Positions 33,250-42,939 of a stretch of DNA of 64,000 nt are shown one piece after another (the first letter of the stretch is position 1; every line of letters begins with the position of its first letter). Source of the DNA: UBA7446 sp024639165 (GTDB lineage Bacteria; Bacteroidota; Bacteroidia; Flavobacteriales; Flavobacteriaceae); NCBI GenBank assembly GCA_024639165.1, contig JAHEIX010000003.1, forward strand, positions 1-64,000. Direction: 5' to 3'. A program made the position numbers and the translations under genes. Under the pieces are notes generated by a model, which had not been told where the DNA came from, searched no databases, and worked only from the letters and a program-made list of their open reading frames with translations.

Positions 33250-34050
33250 ATGAAATTACCAAATTATTTAGTTCTACTCCTACTTTTTTTTGTGGTGGGA
33301 TGTAGTGATTATCAAAAAGCACTTAAAACCGAAGACCCAGGTTTAAAAAACAAACTCGCACAATCGCTCTACGAGCAAGGGAAATACCGCAAAGCAGCAC
33401 AGCTTTATGATCAGCTCAAAACACTCTACAGAGGGAAGCCACAGGCAGAGCGTATCGTCTTTTTTTATGCAAACACCTTGTTGGAAACCAAAAATTACAT
33501 TTTGGCAGCCTATGAATTTGAAACGTTTGTGAAGGCCTTCCCCAAAAGCCAAAAAGTAGATGAAGCGTATTTTCTAATGGCCCACGCATACTACATGGTC
33601 TCACCAAACTATAGTTTAGATCAAACGGATACTTACGAGGCTTTGGACAAACTCCAAGAGTTTATTAACCGTTATCCAGAGAGTGAGCGCATGGAGCGCG
33701 CCAATGCTATGGTACAAGAACTGCGTATCAAGACCGAAAATAAAGGTTTTGAGAATGCCAAACAATACAACACCATACGCGATTATAAAGCTGCGATGAA
33801 AGCGTTGGATAACTTTATTGCTGATAATCCAGGCACATCATTTCGTGAAGCGGCACTTTTTGTTCAATTCTCTGCAGCAAGCACATTGGCCATCAATAGT
33901 GTTCCTTATAAAAAAGAAGATAGGCTTAAAGACGCCAAATCCAAATTTAAAAACTTCGAACGTTTGTACCCAGATTCAACGCATATGAAGGACGCACAAA
34001 AACTCTTGAAAGATATTGAGAAAGAAATCCTTACTTTTGCATCCAATTAA
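33250..34050 (+). CDS. bamD: Outer-membrane assembly lipoprotein BamD
   Basis: BamD is the essential lipoprotein of the Bam complex that inserts beta-barrels. The 266-residue protein has a lipobox FVVGC (Cys at about 18) and five TPR-like helical pairs (about 30-250), for example YEQGKYRKAAQLYDQL and YEFETFVKAFPKSQKVDEA. It begins a compact run bamD-rpoZ-coaBC-DUF4835-recN that is often kept together in Flavobacteriia. Confidence 0.93.
   Translation: MKLPNYLVLLLLFFVVGCSDYQKALKTEDPGLKNKLAQSLYEQGKYRKAAQLYDQLKTLYRGKPQAERIVFFYANTLLETKNYILAAYEFETFVKAFPKSQKVDEAYFLMAHAYYMVSPNYSLDQTDTYEALDKLQEFINRYPESERMERANAMVQELRIKTENKGFENAKQYNTIRDYKAAMKALDNFIADNPGTSFREAALFVQFSAASTLAINSVPYKKEDRLKDAKSKFKNFERLYPDSTHMKDAQKLLKDIEKEILTFASN
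34032..34039 (+). promoter_or_regulatory. Possible internal promoter for rpoZ
   Basis: TACTTTTG lies within the last codons of bamD, 20 nt before the rpoZ ATG, with a TTG 23 nt further up. It could give rpoZ-coaBC transcription independent of bamD. Confidence 0.35.
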
Positions 34051-34059
34051 ATTTTTTGC

Positions 34060-34389
34060 ATGAACCTAAAAAGCACACAAGCCGCTGTTACTTCAAAAAC
34101 CTATGACCGCAACGAATTAGATGCGTCAACCGGCAATATCTATGAAAGTATTTCAATCATGGCAAGACGCGCCGTGCAAATCAATGAAGATATCAAGACA
34201 GAGTTGTTCGAGAAATTGGAGGAATTTGCTACGCCAACAGAAAATTTAGAGGAAATTTTCGAAAACAAAGAACAGATTGAAGTTTCTAAGTTTTACGAAA
34301 AGCTTCCAAAGCCACACGCAATTGCTATTGAGCAATGGCTTCAAGAAAAAATTTATTACCGTCATACTGACGCTGACGCAAGCGAATAG
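34060..34389 (+). CDS. rpoZ: RNA polymerase omega subunit, Bacteroidota type
   Basis: The 109-residue protein is the Rpb6/omega homologue. NIYESISIMARRAVQIN is the conserved helix that clamps the beta-prime C-terminus. It is longer and more acidic at its C-terminus than E. coli omega (91 residues), as usual in this phylum. It lies 9 nt after bamD and 2 nt before coaBC, the common rpoZ-coaBC pairing. Confidence 0.92.
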   Translation: MNLKSTQAAVTSKTYDRNELDASTGNIYESISIMARRAVQINEDIKTELFEKLEEFATPTENLEEIFENKEQIEVSKFYEKLPKPHAIAIEQWLQEKIYYRHTDADASE

Positions 34390-34391
34390 TC

Positions 34392-35606
34392 ATGTCTATC
34401 TTGCATGACAAGCGAATCCTACTCGGAATTTCGGGGAGCATAGCGGCCTACAAAACGCCGAATATCGCCCGATTGCTAGTCAAAGCAGGAGCTAATGTTC
34501 AGGTTGTCATGACCGAGGCAGCTAAGGGATTTGTTACCCCCCTTACGCTATCTACCCTTACAGACCGTGAAGTACTGACTTCTTTTACCCAAGAAGACAA
34601 CGACAATGCCGTATGGAATAACCACGTTTCCCTAGGTCTTTGGGCAGATGTAATGCTCGTAGCACCTGCCTCTGCCAACACCCTTGCTAAAATGGCAACA
34701 GCAGCAGCAGACAATTTGCTTTTGGCAACGTATTTATCGGCCAAATGCCCCGTATTTTTTGCACCTGCAATGGATTTGGACATGCACAAGCACCCTGCTA
34801 ATCAAGAAAACATCAATCGGTTGGTTGCCAATGGCAACAGGCTAATACCCGCTACTTCTGGCCCCTTGGCGAGTGGTTTGGAAGGTGAGGGGCGAATGGA
34901 AGAGCCCGAGCAAATAGTGGCCACACTGGAAGCGTATTTTAAGTCAACATCGCCACTTTCTGCCAAAAAAATTGTCATTACTGCGGGTCCAACATACGAA
35001 CCCATAGATCCTGTGCGTTTTATTGGTAATCACTCATCAGGAAAAATGGGATATGCCTTAGCCAATGCAGCCGCTCAACAAGGGGCTGATGTTACCTTAA
35101 TTAGCGGGCCCACCGCTGGAAATACGACGCACCCCAATGTTTCGGTAGTTCCTGTAACCACAGCTGTGGAGATGTTAGCTGCCTGCATGGATGTTTACAA
35201 CAACTCCGATGCGCTTATTATGGCTGCCGCTGTTGCAGACTTCCAACCAACAGAACAGGCACAACAAAAAATTAAAAAGCAAGCGGGTATTCCTTCGTTG
35301 TCTTTAACGCCAACACCGGATATACTTTCAAAACTTGGGGAGGCGAAAAAGAACCAAATTTTGATAGGTTTTGCCCTTGAAACCCAAGATGCCCTGGCAA
35401 ATGCCCAGAAAAAATTATCGCGTAAGCGCCTAGATGCCATTGTTGTCAATTCACTTGCAGATGATGGCGCAGGCTTTGGTCATGATACCAATAAGATTTC
35501 TTTTTTACAAGCTGATAAAGAAGCGGTACATTACACGCTTAAATCCAAACAAGAAGTTGCTTTGGATGTGATAGGTCACCTTAAAAATATGTTTGATGAA
35601 TCTTAA
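34392..35606 (+). CDS. coaBC: Bifunctional phosphopantothenoylcysteine decarboxylase/synthetase
   Basis: This enzyme catalyses two steps of coenzyme A synthesis. The N-terminal CoaC flavoprotein domain (about 1-180) has LLGISGSIAAYK, the catalytic region around NNHVSLG and the PAMDLDMHKHPA segment. The C-terminal CoaB domain (about 190-404) has ITAGPTYEPIDPVRFIGNHS and SGKMGYALA. The 404-residue length is typical. coaE is in the same window at 39981. The 3' end overlaps the DUF4835 gene by 11 bp. Confidence 0.96.
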   Translation: MSILHDKRILLGISGSIAAYKTPNIARLLVKAGANVQVVMTEAAKGFVTPLTLSTLTDREVLTSFTQEDNDNAVWNNHVSLGLWADVMLVAPASANTLAKMATAAADNLLLATYLSAKCPVFFAPAMDLDMHKHPANQENINRLVANGNRLIPATSGPLASGLEGEGRMEEPEQIVATLEAYFKSTSPLSAKKIVITAGPTYEPIDPVRFIGNHSSGKMGYALANAAAQQGADVTLISGPTAGNTTHPNVSVVPVTTAVEMLAACMDVYNNSDALIMAAAVADFQPTEQAQQKIKKQAGIPSLSLTPTPDILSKLGEAKKNQILIGFALETQDALANAQKKLSRKRLDAIVVNSLADDGAGFGHDTNKISFLQADKEAVHYTLKSKQEVALDVIGHLKNMFDES

Positions 35607-36483
35607 AACCTTATTTGTTGTTTTTTTCTTCGGTATGCTTTCATGGGCGCAATCGGTGCGTGTGATACTTAATGTTAATACCGATTTGGTTGATCAAACC
35701 AATATCAATCCAGTCAAAACACTTGAGAAAGCTGCACAAGATTTTCTCAACAATACCAAATGGACGTCAAATCGCGAATTAAATGCCGCTGCGATTACCA
35801 TAGAAATGCTACTTACCATTTCCAGTGTCAACAACAATTCCTATTCGGGTAGCCTGCAAGTGCAATCGGGACGTTTGGTATACAACACCAATTACAACTC
35901 TCCATTGGTAAATTTTTTCGACGAATCATTTAGCTTTACGTATCAAGAATTTCAGCCTTTTTATTACGATGCGAACCGTTTCAATAACAACCTTATTTCG
36001 GTGATGTCTTACTATATAAATATTGTCATTGGCATGGAGCTGGATAGCTTTTCCCCTTTGGGTGGCACACCTTATTTTGAACGCGCACGCACTATTGCCA
36101 ATGCTGCACAAGCAAGTAGTGCACAGGGATGGCAAGCCAATCAGGGTCAGAATGGGCGATATGATATTATAGATGCCCTGTCTTCAACTGCTTTTAACGA
36201 CTTTAGAAATCTAATATACACCTACCATAGGAACGGTTTGGATATCATGACTGAGACTCCCTCAGAAGCTAAGGAAACCATAGCTGCGCAATTGGTTACC
36301 CTAGAAAACCTTATGCGTCGACAGCCAAATGCATATTTAATTCAATCTTTTTTTGATGCCAAAGCTGAAGAAATTAGTCAACTCTTTAGCGACGGCCCTG
36401 AAGTTGAGACCAAGGCACTGCTGCGGTTTTTAAATCGTTTTGTACCAAGCATGTCTGGCTACTGGAGTACTATCACGCGTTAA
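35596..36483 (+). CDS. DUF4835-family secreted protein
   Basis: The 295-residue protein has a signal peptide ending SWAQ (about residue 18) and a mature part starting SVRVILNVNTDLVDQTN. It matches the DUF4835 family, which lies beside coaBC and recN in many Bacteroidota and has no known activity. It has no lipobox and no membrane span after the signal, so it is probably periplasmic. The conservation of its place suggests an envelope task linked to BamD. ATG at 35596 is preferred over TTG at 35593. Confidence 0.85.
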   Translation: MNLKTLFVVFFFGMLSWAQSVRVILNVNTDLVDQTNINPVKTLEKAAQDFLNNTKWTSNRELNAAAITIEMLLTISSVNNNSYSGSLQVQSGRLVYNTNYNSPLVNFFDESFSFTYQEFQPFYYDANRFNNNLISVMSYYINIVIGMELDSFSPLGGTPYFERARTIANAAQASSAQGWQANQGQNGRYDIIDALSSTAFNDFRNLIYTYHRNGLDIMTETPSEAKETIAAQLVTLENLMRRQPNAYLIQSFFDAKAEEISQLFSDGPEVETKALLRFLNRFVPSMSGYWSTITR

Positions 36484-36515
36484 TAACTTCATATTTTAAA
36501 GTGACATAAACGCAT

Positions 36516-36523
36516 TATATTTG
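36516..36523 (+). promoter_or_regulatory. -7 promoter element of recN
   Basis: TATATTTG lies 21 nt before the GTG start of recN, in the 61-bp gap after the DUF4835 gene. No -33 TTTG is visible and no LexA-type palindrome was found. Confidence 0.45.
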
Positions 36524-36544
36524 AAGTAACGACAATATACAGCT

Positions 36545-38200
36545 GTGCTACTTTCGATTTCCATTAAAAACTTTTCACTCATAGAGGACCTAGAGGTTTC
36601 TTTTGACAGTGGTTTGTCTATACTTACAGGTGAAACAGGTTCTGGAAAATCCATTTTATTGCAAGCATTATCGCTGATACTTGGGCAAAGAGCAGATTTG
36701 TCTACCATACGCACAAATGCCTCAAAATGTATAGTAGAGGCCACTTTTGACATGGATAAGCATAAGTTAAAAGCTGTTTTTGACCAACTTGATTTGGACG
36801 AAGAAAGACATACCATCATACGTCGGGAGCTGAGTGCTACTGGGAAATCACGTGCATTTATCAACGATACGCCAGTTACGTTGGATGCCCTTAGAACCGT
36901 AGGGAATGCCTTGGTAGATATTCACACCCAAAGACAAACCATTCAACTTACTGATCCCGCCTTTTACCTTAACCTAATCGATGCCTATGGCGATAACGCA
37001 CAATCGCTTGCAGCATACCGCGCTGCATTCAAGCATTGGCATATTTCAAATACTGAACTCGAAAGCTTAAGAGCACGTCAACGACAGTCTGATGAAGCTT
37101 TGGATTACCACAAATTTTTACTTAATGAACTGGAACAGCTAAGCCTGACGCCTGATATGATAGCTGCTTTAGAAGCGGAAATTCACGTTCTTAAAAATGC
37201 GACAGGGCTAAGATCTGCACTAGCAGATGTGGTTTCAATCAGTACCCAGGACGGTCTTGGTGTTCAAGATCAACTGATTAGTATTTCCCAGTTGTTGGAC
37301 AAAATTGCAAGCCTTGGTGCTGCCTATCAATCCTTGTATGAGCGCATATCGAGTGTGCGGATTGAACTTTCGGATATCATTACTGAAGCGGAACACCTAG
37401 GAGAGTCGGTACAAGACGATCCAGCGCGTTTGCAAGAAGTAGAAGAGCTGTTAAGTACCCTTCATCATCTCTGTCAAAAACACCATGTTTCTAATGCAGA
37501 GGGGCTTATTGAAAAACGCACACATCTGCAGGAGCTATGCGAAGGCGCAGAGGCATTGGAAGAACAAATTGAAACCCGATCCAAACAAGCAACACTTGCA
37601 AAAATAGCTTTGGACGACGCAGCAAAGACATTGAATAGCCAACGACAACAAGCATGTAACCCCCTCGCTACGGCACTTGCTTCCCGTTCCCGTGATTTGG
37701 GTATGGCGCACGTTCAATTCTCTATAGTACTCAACATTCTTGACGCACCCTCAGCCAATGGTACTGAAGAAGCCGCACTGTTGTTCTCTGCCAATAAAGG
37801 CGTTGACTTCGCACCATTAAACAAGGTTGCCTCTGGAGGTGAATTGTCTCGTATCATGCTCGTTATTAAATCTATAATGGCTGAAAAAGCCCAACTGCCG
37901 ACCCTAATTTTAGATGAAATAGACACAGGGGTATCGGGCGAGATGGCAAAGGCTATGGGCAAGCGTATGCACGAAATGAGTCGTCATATGCAGGTGATTT
38001 CCATTACACATTTACCACAAATAGCAGCTTTGGCGGATGCACATTATAAGGTTTATAAAAAAGTAGTAGGGTCATCTACACAAACGTTTTTAACCTTGCT
38101 TAACGAAGAAGATAGAATTGAAGAACTTGCTGAAATGCTCAGCGGAAAAGACGTAAAGGCGTCTGCTCGCTTGCATGCACGTGAGTTGCGAAACGTATAA
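36545..38200 (+). CDS. recN: DNA repair protein RecN
   Basis: RecN is an SMC-like ATPase acting in double-strand break repair. The 551-residue protein has Walker A TGETGSGKSILL near residue 30, long coiled-coil arms (about 150-360), the ABC signature ASGGELSRIML and Walker B LILDEIDTGVSGE. The start is GTG, with LLSISIKNFSLIEDLEV matching the family N-terminus. fabI follows after 14 nt. Confidence 0.95.
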   Translation: MLLSISIKNFSLIEDLEVSFDSGLSILTGETGSGKSILLQALSLILGQRADLSTIRTNASKCIVEATFDMDKHKLKAVFDQLDLDEERHTIIRRELSATGKSRAFINDTPVTLDALRTVGNALVDIHTQRQTIQLTDPAFYLNLIDAYGDNAQSLAAYRAAFKHWHISNTELESLRARQRQSDEALDYHKFLLNELEQLSLTPDMIAALEAEIHVLKNATGLRSALADVVSISTQDGLGVQDQLISISQLLDKIASLGAAYQSLYERISSVRIELSDIITEAEHLGESVQDDPARLQEVEELLSTLHHLCQKHHVSNAEGLIEKRTHLQELCEGAEALEEQIETRSKQATLAKIALDDAAKTLNSQRQQACNPLATALASRSRDLGMAHVQFSIVLNILDAPSANGTEEAALLFSANKGVDFAPLNKVASGGELSRIMLVIKSIMAEKAQLPTLILDEIDTGVSGEMAKAMGKRMHEMSRHMQVISITHLPQIAALADAHYKVYKKVVGSSTQTFLTLLNEEDRIEELAEMLSGKDVKASARLHARELRNV

Positions 38201-38214
38201 TTTAAATTAGAACT

Positions 38215-39030
38215 ATGAGTTACGGATTACTTAAAGGAAAAAGAGGTATCATTTTTGGCGCACTGGATGAAAATTCCATCGCTTGGAAAACAGCAGAACG
38301 TGTGCACGAAGAAGGTGCGAGCTTTGTATTGACAAATGCACCAATAGCCATGCGCATGGGTACCATTAATCAATTGGCTGAAAAGACAGGTTCGACCATC
38401 ATCCCCGCGGATGCTACTTCCTTAGAAGATTTAGAACATTTGGTGAACGAATCTGTAAAAGTCCTAGGAGGTAAAATTGACTTTGTGCTGCATTCTATTG
38501 GGATGTCGGTCAATGTGCGTAAAGGACGCGCTTACACCGATCAAAAATATGACTGGACCGCTAAGGGCTGGGATGTTTCTGCCGGTTCTTTTCACAAAGT
38601 AATGCAAGTGCTTTACAAACAAGATGCTATGCGTGAATGGGGAAGTATCGTAGCACTGTCCTATATGGCCGCACAGCGTGTTTTTCCAGATTATAACGAC
38701 ATGGCCGACAACAAGGCCTTTTTGGAATCTATAGCACGGAGTTTTGGATATTTCTTTGGAAGAGATAAAAATGTTCGTGTCAATACCATTTCACAGTCAC
38801 CCACACCCACTACTGCGGGGAAAGGTGTCAAAGGATTTGACGGCTTTATTTCTTACGCAGAAAAAATGTCACCACTTGGCAATGCCTCTGCGTTAGACTG
38901 TGCCAACTACACCGTTTCCCTGTTTTCGGATTTAACCCGAAAGGTTACCCTTCAAAACTTGTTTCACGATGGAGGTTTCTCTAATATGGGCGTCAGTGAT
39001 GCCGTTATGCAAGTATTTGAGGAAGAATAA
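38215..39030 (+). CDS. fabI: Enoyl-[acyl-carrier-protein] reductase (NADH)
   Basis: FabI reduces the enoyl group in each round of fatty-acid elongation. The 271-residue SDR-fold protein has the FabI-type GALDENSIAWK cofactor loop and the Tyr-x6-Lys catalytic pair in YNDMADNKA. TAAATTAG (38203-38210) ends 4 nt before the ATG, similar to the box before bamD. It leads into ybbR-like and coaE genes. Confidence 0.95.
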   Translation: MSYGLLKGKRGIIFGALDENSIAWKTAERVHEEGASFVLTNAPIAMRMGTINQLAEKTGSTIIPADATSLEDLEHLVNESVKVLGGKIDFVLHSIGMSVNVRKGRAYTDQKYDWTAKGWDVSAGSFHKVMQVLYKQDAMREWGSIVALSYMAAQRVFPDYNDMADNKAFLESIARSFGYFFGRDKNVRVNTISQSPTPTTAGKGVKGFDGFISYAEKMSPLGNASALDCANYTVSLFSDLTRKVTLQNLFHDGGFSNMGVSDAVMQVFEEE

Positions 39031-39039
39031 AAAGAAACA

Positions 39040-39984
39040 ATGACCAATCAACAGCAAAGCTATAAAGCACGCTTTTTAGGATCAAAGCAGGGACTTTTGT
39101 TTCTGCTTTTTGCAGCTCTTATTTGGGTGTTAAGCGCCTTGTCTGAAGAATACACTGCTGTTGTTCCTGTTCATATTGAAATAGAAAACGACGCCGCTGA
39201 TGTTATTTTGTTGGATACGCATTTGCATATAGATTCGAGTATGTCTGCAACTGGATTTTCAATTTTATACAGACGTCTTTTTCCACCTTCGCTTGCACTT
39301 TCTACGAATGAACTTTCGGTACTAGATTTGGATAACCCTGTAGTAAGCACCCAATACTTGGTAAATAGCTACAGGCAACAATTCCCGAGTCGAAATGACC
39401 TTAACGGCTTTGTTGATAATGCAATAGCACTACCTCTCACTGCAGCTGTAGTAAAATCTTTTACACCTGCTTTGGCAGCACCGCCAGCCTTGGCAGAGGG
39501 CTACCAATTGACTTCTCCCATTCAAATCAATGTGGATCAAGTGACTGCAAGTGGAGGCAAAGAAAACCTTAAACATTTAGACACTGCTATTTTTAAGCTA
39601 CTCAACTATGATATCGTAAAAGAAGACTTTGTGCTCAAGGCAATCCTTTTGGATTCCATTGCTGCTTTGGCACAATGGAATACAACTGAAATAGAGGTGC
39701 GCGGTACGGTTGATCGCTATTCGGATGTTTCCTTTATGCTGCCTATCACTGTTGCTAATGCGCCCAGCTCGTTGGATATTGAATTGGCCTCTTCGTTAGT
39801 AGAACTAAAATTTGCAGCACCCCTTTCCAGTCTAAAAAGTATCAATGCGCAAGACTTTCGTGCTGAAGTGGTATATGAACAAACAACCACTGGACAGTTT
39901 CCTGTGATTATTTATGGATTACCTGATAATGCTAAACAAGTAGTCATAACACCGCCGACGGTATCTTATCTCATTTCCGAATGA
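39040..39984 (+). CDS. YbbR-like domain protein
   Basis: The 314-residue protein has one N-terminal membrane helix (about 18-36) and then a periplasmic part with YbbR-type beta repeats (for example EYTAVVPVHIEI and a later ALAEGYQLTSPIQINV). Firmicute relatives (CdaR) regulate a cyclic-di-AMP synthase. No such gene is adjacent here, so its role is open. It starts 9 nt after fabI and its stop overlaps the coaE start (ATGA). Confidence 0.78.
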   Translation: MTNQQQSYKARFLGSKQGLLFLLFAALIWVLSALSEEYTAVVPVHIEIENDAADVILLDTHLHIDSSMSATGFSILYRRLFPPSLALSTNELSVLDLDNPVVSTQYLVNSYRQQFPSRNDLNGFVDNAIALPLTAAVVKSFTPALAAPPALAEGYQLTSPIQINVDQVTASGGKENLKHLDTAIFKLLNYDIVKEDFVLKAILLDSIAALAQWNTTEIEVRGTVDRYSDVSFMLPITVANAPSSLDIELASSLVELKFAAPLSSLKSINAQDFRAEVVYEQTTTGQFPVIIYGLPDNAKQVVITPPTVSYLISE

Positions 39985-40562
39985 AGCATTACGCGCTTAC
40001 GGGAGGTATAGGCAGTGGCAAATCGACTGTGCTTGCCATGTTCAATAAACTTGGCGTACCTACTTTTGCAGCAGATGATTCTGCAAAAATGGCCATGGAG
40101 CAGGACGCAAGTATCGTGGCTAAAATCAAGGAGCTATTTGGCGAAGTTTCCTATATTCATGGAAAACTGAACCGACCTTTTATTGCCGCGCAGGTGTTTG
40201 GTGATCAAGAAAAATTACAGCAGCTCAATGCCCTAGTGCACCCTGCAGCTCGAGCTGCCTATACAACCTGGCAACACGCCCAAGATGCGCCTTATACAAT
40301 GTATGAATTTCCACTTGTATTTGAGTTGGGTGAGCAAGACAGATTTGATGGTGTTATATTAGTGCTTAGTCCGGAAGCTTCCCGCATTCAACGCGTCAAA
40401 ACAAGAGATGGAGTTACGGAAGCGGACATTCGCAAACGAATGATGCATCAATGGACTGATGAACAAAAACAACCCTTGACCAACATGCTTATTCACAACA
40501 ATACTATTGAAGAAACTACGGATCAAGTACGTAAGCTTCACCTGCAATTGTTGCAAGCCTGA
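39981..40562 (+). CDS. coaE: Dephospho-CoA kinase
   Basis: CoaE phosphorylates dephospho-CoA, the last step of coenzyme A synthesis. The 193-residue protein has the P-loop TGGIGSGKST at its N-terminus, FAADDSAKMAM, and HPAARAAYTTW. It is translationally coupled to the YbbR-like gene. It is the third coenzyme A activity encoded in this window, with coaBC. Confidence 0.95.
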   Translation: MKHYALTGGIGSGKSTVLAMFNKLGVPTFAADDSAKMAMEQDASIVAKIKELFGEVSYIHGKLNRPFIAAQVFGDQEKLQQLNALVHPAARAAYTTWQHAQDAPYTMYEFPLVFELGEQDRFDGVILVLSPEASRIQRVKTRDGVTEADIRKRMMHQWTDEQKQPLTNMLIHNNTIEETTDQVRKLHLQLLQA

Positions 40563-40648
40563 AGTTTTCGTAAAGGTTGTGTATTTTTACATTTCAAATA
40601 ACAGCAATACCTAGTGGAAGAACTTAAACTCCATTACATTTCATTCGA

Positions 40649-42235
40649 ATGAAAAAACGCTTGTTTAGCATATTGATTGCACTTATGGCACTATCCTTAC
40701 TTGGGATTATTGTGGTGCAAATTTTTTGGATACAAACCAATCTTTCTAATCGTGAACGTGAATTTTCCTTAAGTGTCAATAATGCTTTGGCTGCCGTTTC
40801 TGAGCAAATCAAAGAACGCGAGCTTCGTGACTACATCAGTGCTACTCAAAAAATCATGGACAGCCTCGGTACTCCCAAAGCATCCCAACTGACAGAAGTA
40901 TTTCAATATATTGACCGATCTACAATAGACAACAAAACCCTTTTGGTGTCCCGTGGTATTATTGAAGATTCCTATGGCATTTTTCCAGAGTTATTTGACC
41001 CCGCCTCTTCCGATTCTACCCCCATACTGGATTACCGTAGTGTTAAAGCCACTACAGTTTTAGAAGAAGATCTCGAGAGAACCATCAATAGGATGTCTGC
41101 TTCTGAACGTATGCAGCGCATTGAGCGCTTGTCTTCAATGGATAAGGCCAAATACGAAAGTATCTTTATGGATATCGCGGCTACAAAGGCCGTTGAAAAA
41201 CGTGTTAGTACGTTTGAATTAGAATTGCTTTTGGGGCAGGAGCTTTTACTTCGAGATATTGATGTAGGTTTTGAATTTCGTGTTTTTGAAGGGAACCGTA
41301 TGTCTAGTTTGGGTACAGATCAGTTTCTTCAAAACATCAATAAGACTACTTATAGAATGCCGCTTTTTGTTGATGAAAATGGCCTGAGTAAATATGAATT
41401 GCGTCTCATTTTTCCAGAAAAATCAGCTTTTTTACGATCATCTGTATTCAGCTCTATTGCGCTTTCTATTTTGTTTACAGTCGTTTTGATTTCGGTATTT
41501 GCCATCACCTACTTCCAAGCGTTAAAGCAAAAGAAAATATCTGAGATAAAAACGGACTTCATCAACAATATGACACACGAGTTTAAAACACCTATTGCGA
41601 CCATTCAGTTGGCATTAGACGCCTTGGGAACTGCTGCCATTGCCAATCAGCCTAACAAAGTAACGCAATACCTTGGCCTTATTAGAGATGAAAGTAGACG
41701 AATGAATACTCAAGTCGAGAATGTACTGCAAATTTCTAGGCTAGACAGACGGGAGTTAGAACTCACAACAGCGCTAATTGACCCCCACATTCCAATAAAA
41801 ACAGCTATTGAGCATGTACGTCTTTTGGTAGATCAACGGGAGGGTTCACTTCATGTGTCTTTGGATCCCTTGCAAATCAAACTACCCTTATCCGAATCGC
41901 ACATGACCAATGTTTGGGTCAATCTGCTGGAAAATGCCATCAAATACAGCGATGATATAGTTGAAATTGATTTGAAAACCAGCGTTACAAACGAAGCCTT
42001 TGAGGTTACGGTACAAGATAAAGGAATAGGGATGAGCAGCCATGTCAGAAGGAAGGTGTTTAATCGTTTTTATAGGCAAGAGTCTGGCGATATTCATACC
42101 GTTAAGGGCCATGGATTGGGGCTTTCTTACGTCAAACGCATCGTTGAATTACACAATGGCACGATATATGTAAAAAGTCAACTCAAAAAAGGAAGTACTT
42201 TTACAGTTCGCTTTCCACTTAAACACAAATTATGA
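40649..42235 (+). CDS. Sensor histidine kinase
   Basis: The 528-residue membrane kinase has a first span at about 9-28, a periplasmic sensor region of about 240 residues, a second span at about 268-290, then HisKA with the phospho-acceptor His310 in MTHEFKTPIA. The ATPase domain shows N-box LLENAIKYS, G1 DKGIGMS and G2 GHGLGLSYV. The layout resembles RprX of Bacteroides. The signal is unknown, and the sensor domain shows no PAS or Cache motif I can name. It is coupled to the response regulator by an ATGA overlap. Confidence 0.92.
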   Translation: MKKRLFSILIALMALSLLGIIVVQIFWIQTNLSNREREFSLSVNNALAAVSEQIKERELRDYISATQKIMDSLGTPKASQLTEVFQYIDRSTIDNKTLLVSRGIIEDSYGIFPELFDPASSDSTPILDYRSVKATTVLEEDLERTINRMSASERMQRIERLSSMDKAKYESIFMDIAATKAVEKRVSTFELELLLGQELLLRDIDVGFEFRVFEGNRMSSLGTDQFLQNINKTTYRMPLFVDENGLSKYELRLIFPEKSAFLRSSVFSSIALSILFTVVLISVFAITYFQALKQKKISEIKTDFINNMTHEFKTPIATIQLALDALGTAAIANQPNKVTQYLGLIRDESRRMNTQVENVLQISRLDRRELELTTALIDPHIPIKTAIEHVRLLVDQREGSLHVSLDPLQIKLPLSESHMTNVWVNLLENAIKYSDDIVEIDLKTSVTNEAFEVTVQDKGIGMSSHVRRKVFNRFYRQESGDIHTVKGHGLGLSYVKRIVELHNGTIYVKSQLKKGSTFTVRFPLKHKL

Positions 42236-42939
42236 TCAAGGAAAAGAAAAAGGTTTTATTGGTTGAAGATGACCAAAATTTTGGAAGCATTCTTCGTGAC
42301 TTTTTGGAAATCAACAACTTTGATGTAACCCTTGCCCGCAACGGGGTAGAAGGAGGTGAAAAATTCAACAAGGGAAGTTTTGATATCTGTTTGCTAGACG
42401 TCATGATGCCCTACAAGGACGGATTTACTCTAGCCAAAGAAATACGCAAGACAGATGTTGGCGTACCTATTATCTTTTTAACAGCCAAGTCCATGAAGGA
42501 TGATGTTGTTAAGGGATATAACATAGGGGCAGACGACTACTTGACCAAGCCTTTTGATTCGGATGTACTCTTATTAAAAATGAAGGCCATGTTCCAGCGT
42601 ATGGAACAACAAGTAGTTAACTTAGATAAAGCCCACCACCTCTTTACTATTGGCAGGTTTTCTTTTAATGCAAAACTTCGTGAATTATCTTTGGAAGACA
42701 ATCCCCCGATTAAGTTATCTCCTAAAGAAGGTGCTTTACTTCAATTACTGGCACTTCACCTAAATGATTTAATGCCTCGGGAACTGGCGTTAAAAAAGAT
42801 TTGGAAAGACGACACCTATTTTACGTCTCGCTCTATGGATGTTTATATTGCAAAACTCCGCAAGCACTTAAAAGTAGACTCAAATATAGAAATCAGCAAT
42901 ATCCACGGAGAAGGATTTCGTATGACGGTCTCAGCTTGA
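42232..42939 (+). CDS. OmpR-family response regulator
   Basis: The 235-residue regulator has a receiver domain with the phospho-acceptor Asp56 in CLLDVMMP, acidic pair VEDD, threonine in FLTAKS and lysine in LTKPFD. A winged-helix DNA-binding domain follows (about 135-232, ending NIHGEGFRMTV). It is the partner of the kinase just upstream and resembles RprY. Targets are unknown. Its 3' end overlaps the convergent xerD by 9 bp. Confidence 0.94.
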   Translation: MIKEKKKVLLVEDDQNFGSILRDFLEINNFDVTLARNGVEGGEKFNKGSFDICLLDVMMPYKDGFTLAKEIRKTDVGVPIIFLTAKSMKDDVVKGYNIGADDYLTKPFDSDVLLLKMKAMFQRMEQQVVNLDKAHHLFTIGRFSFNAKLRELSLEDNPPIKLSPKEGALLQLLALHLNDLMPRELALKKIWKDDTYFTSRSMDVYIAKLRKHLKVDSNIEISNIHGEGFRMTVSA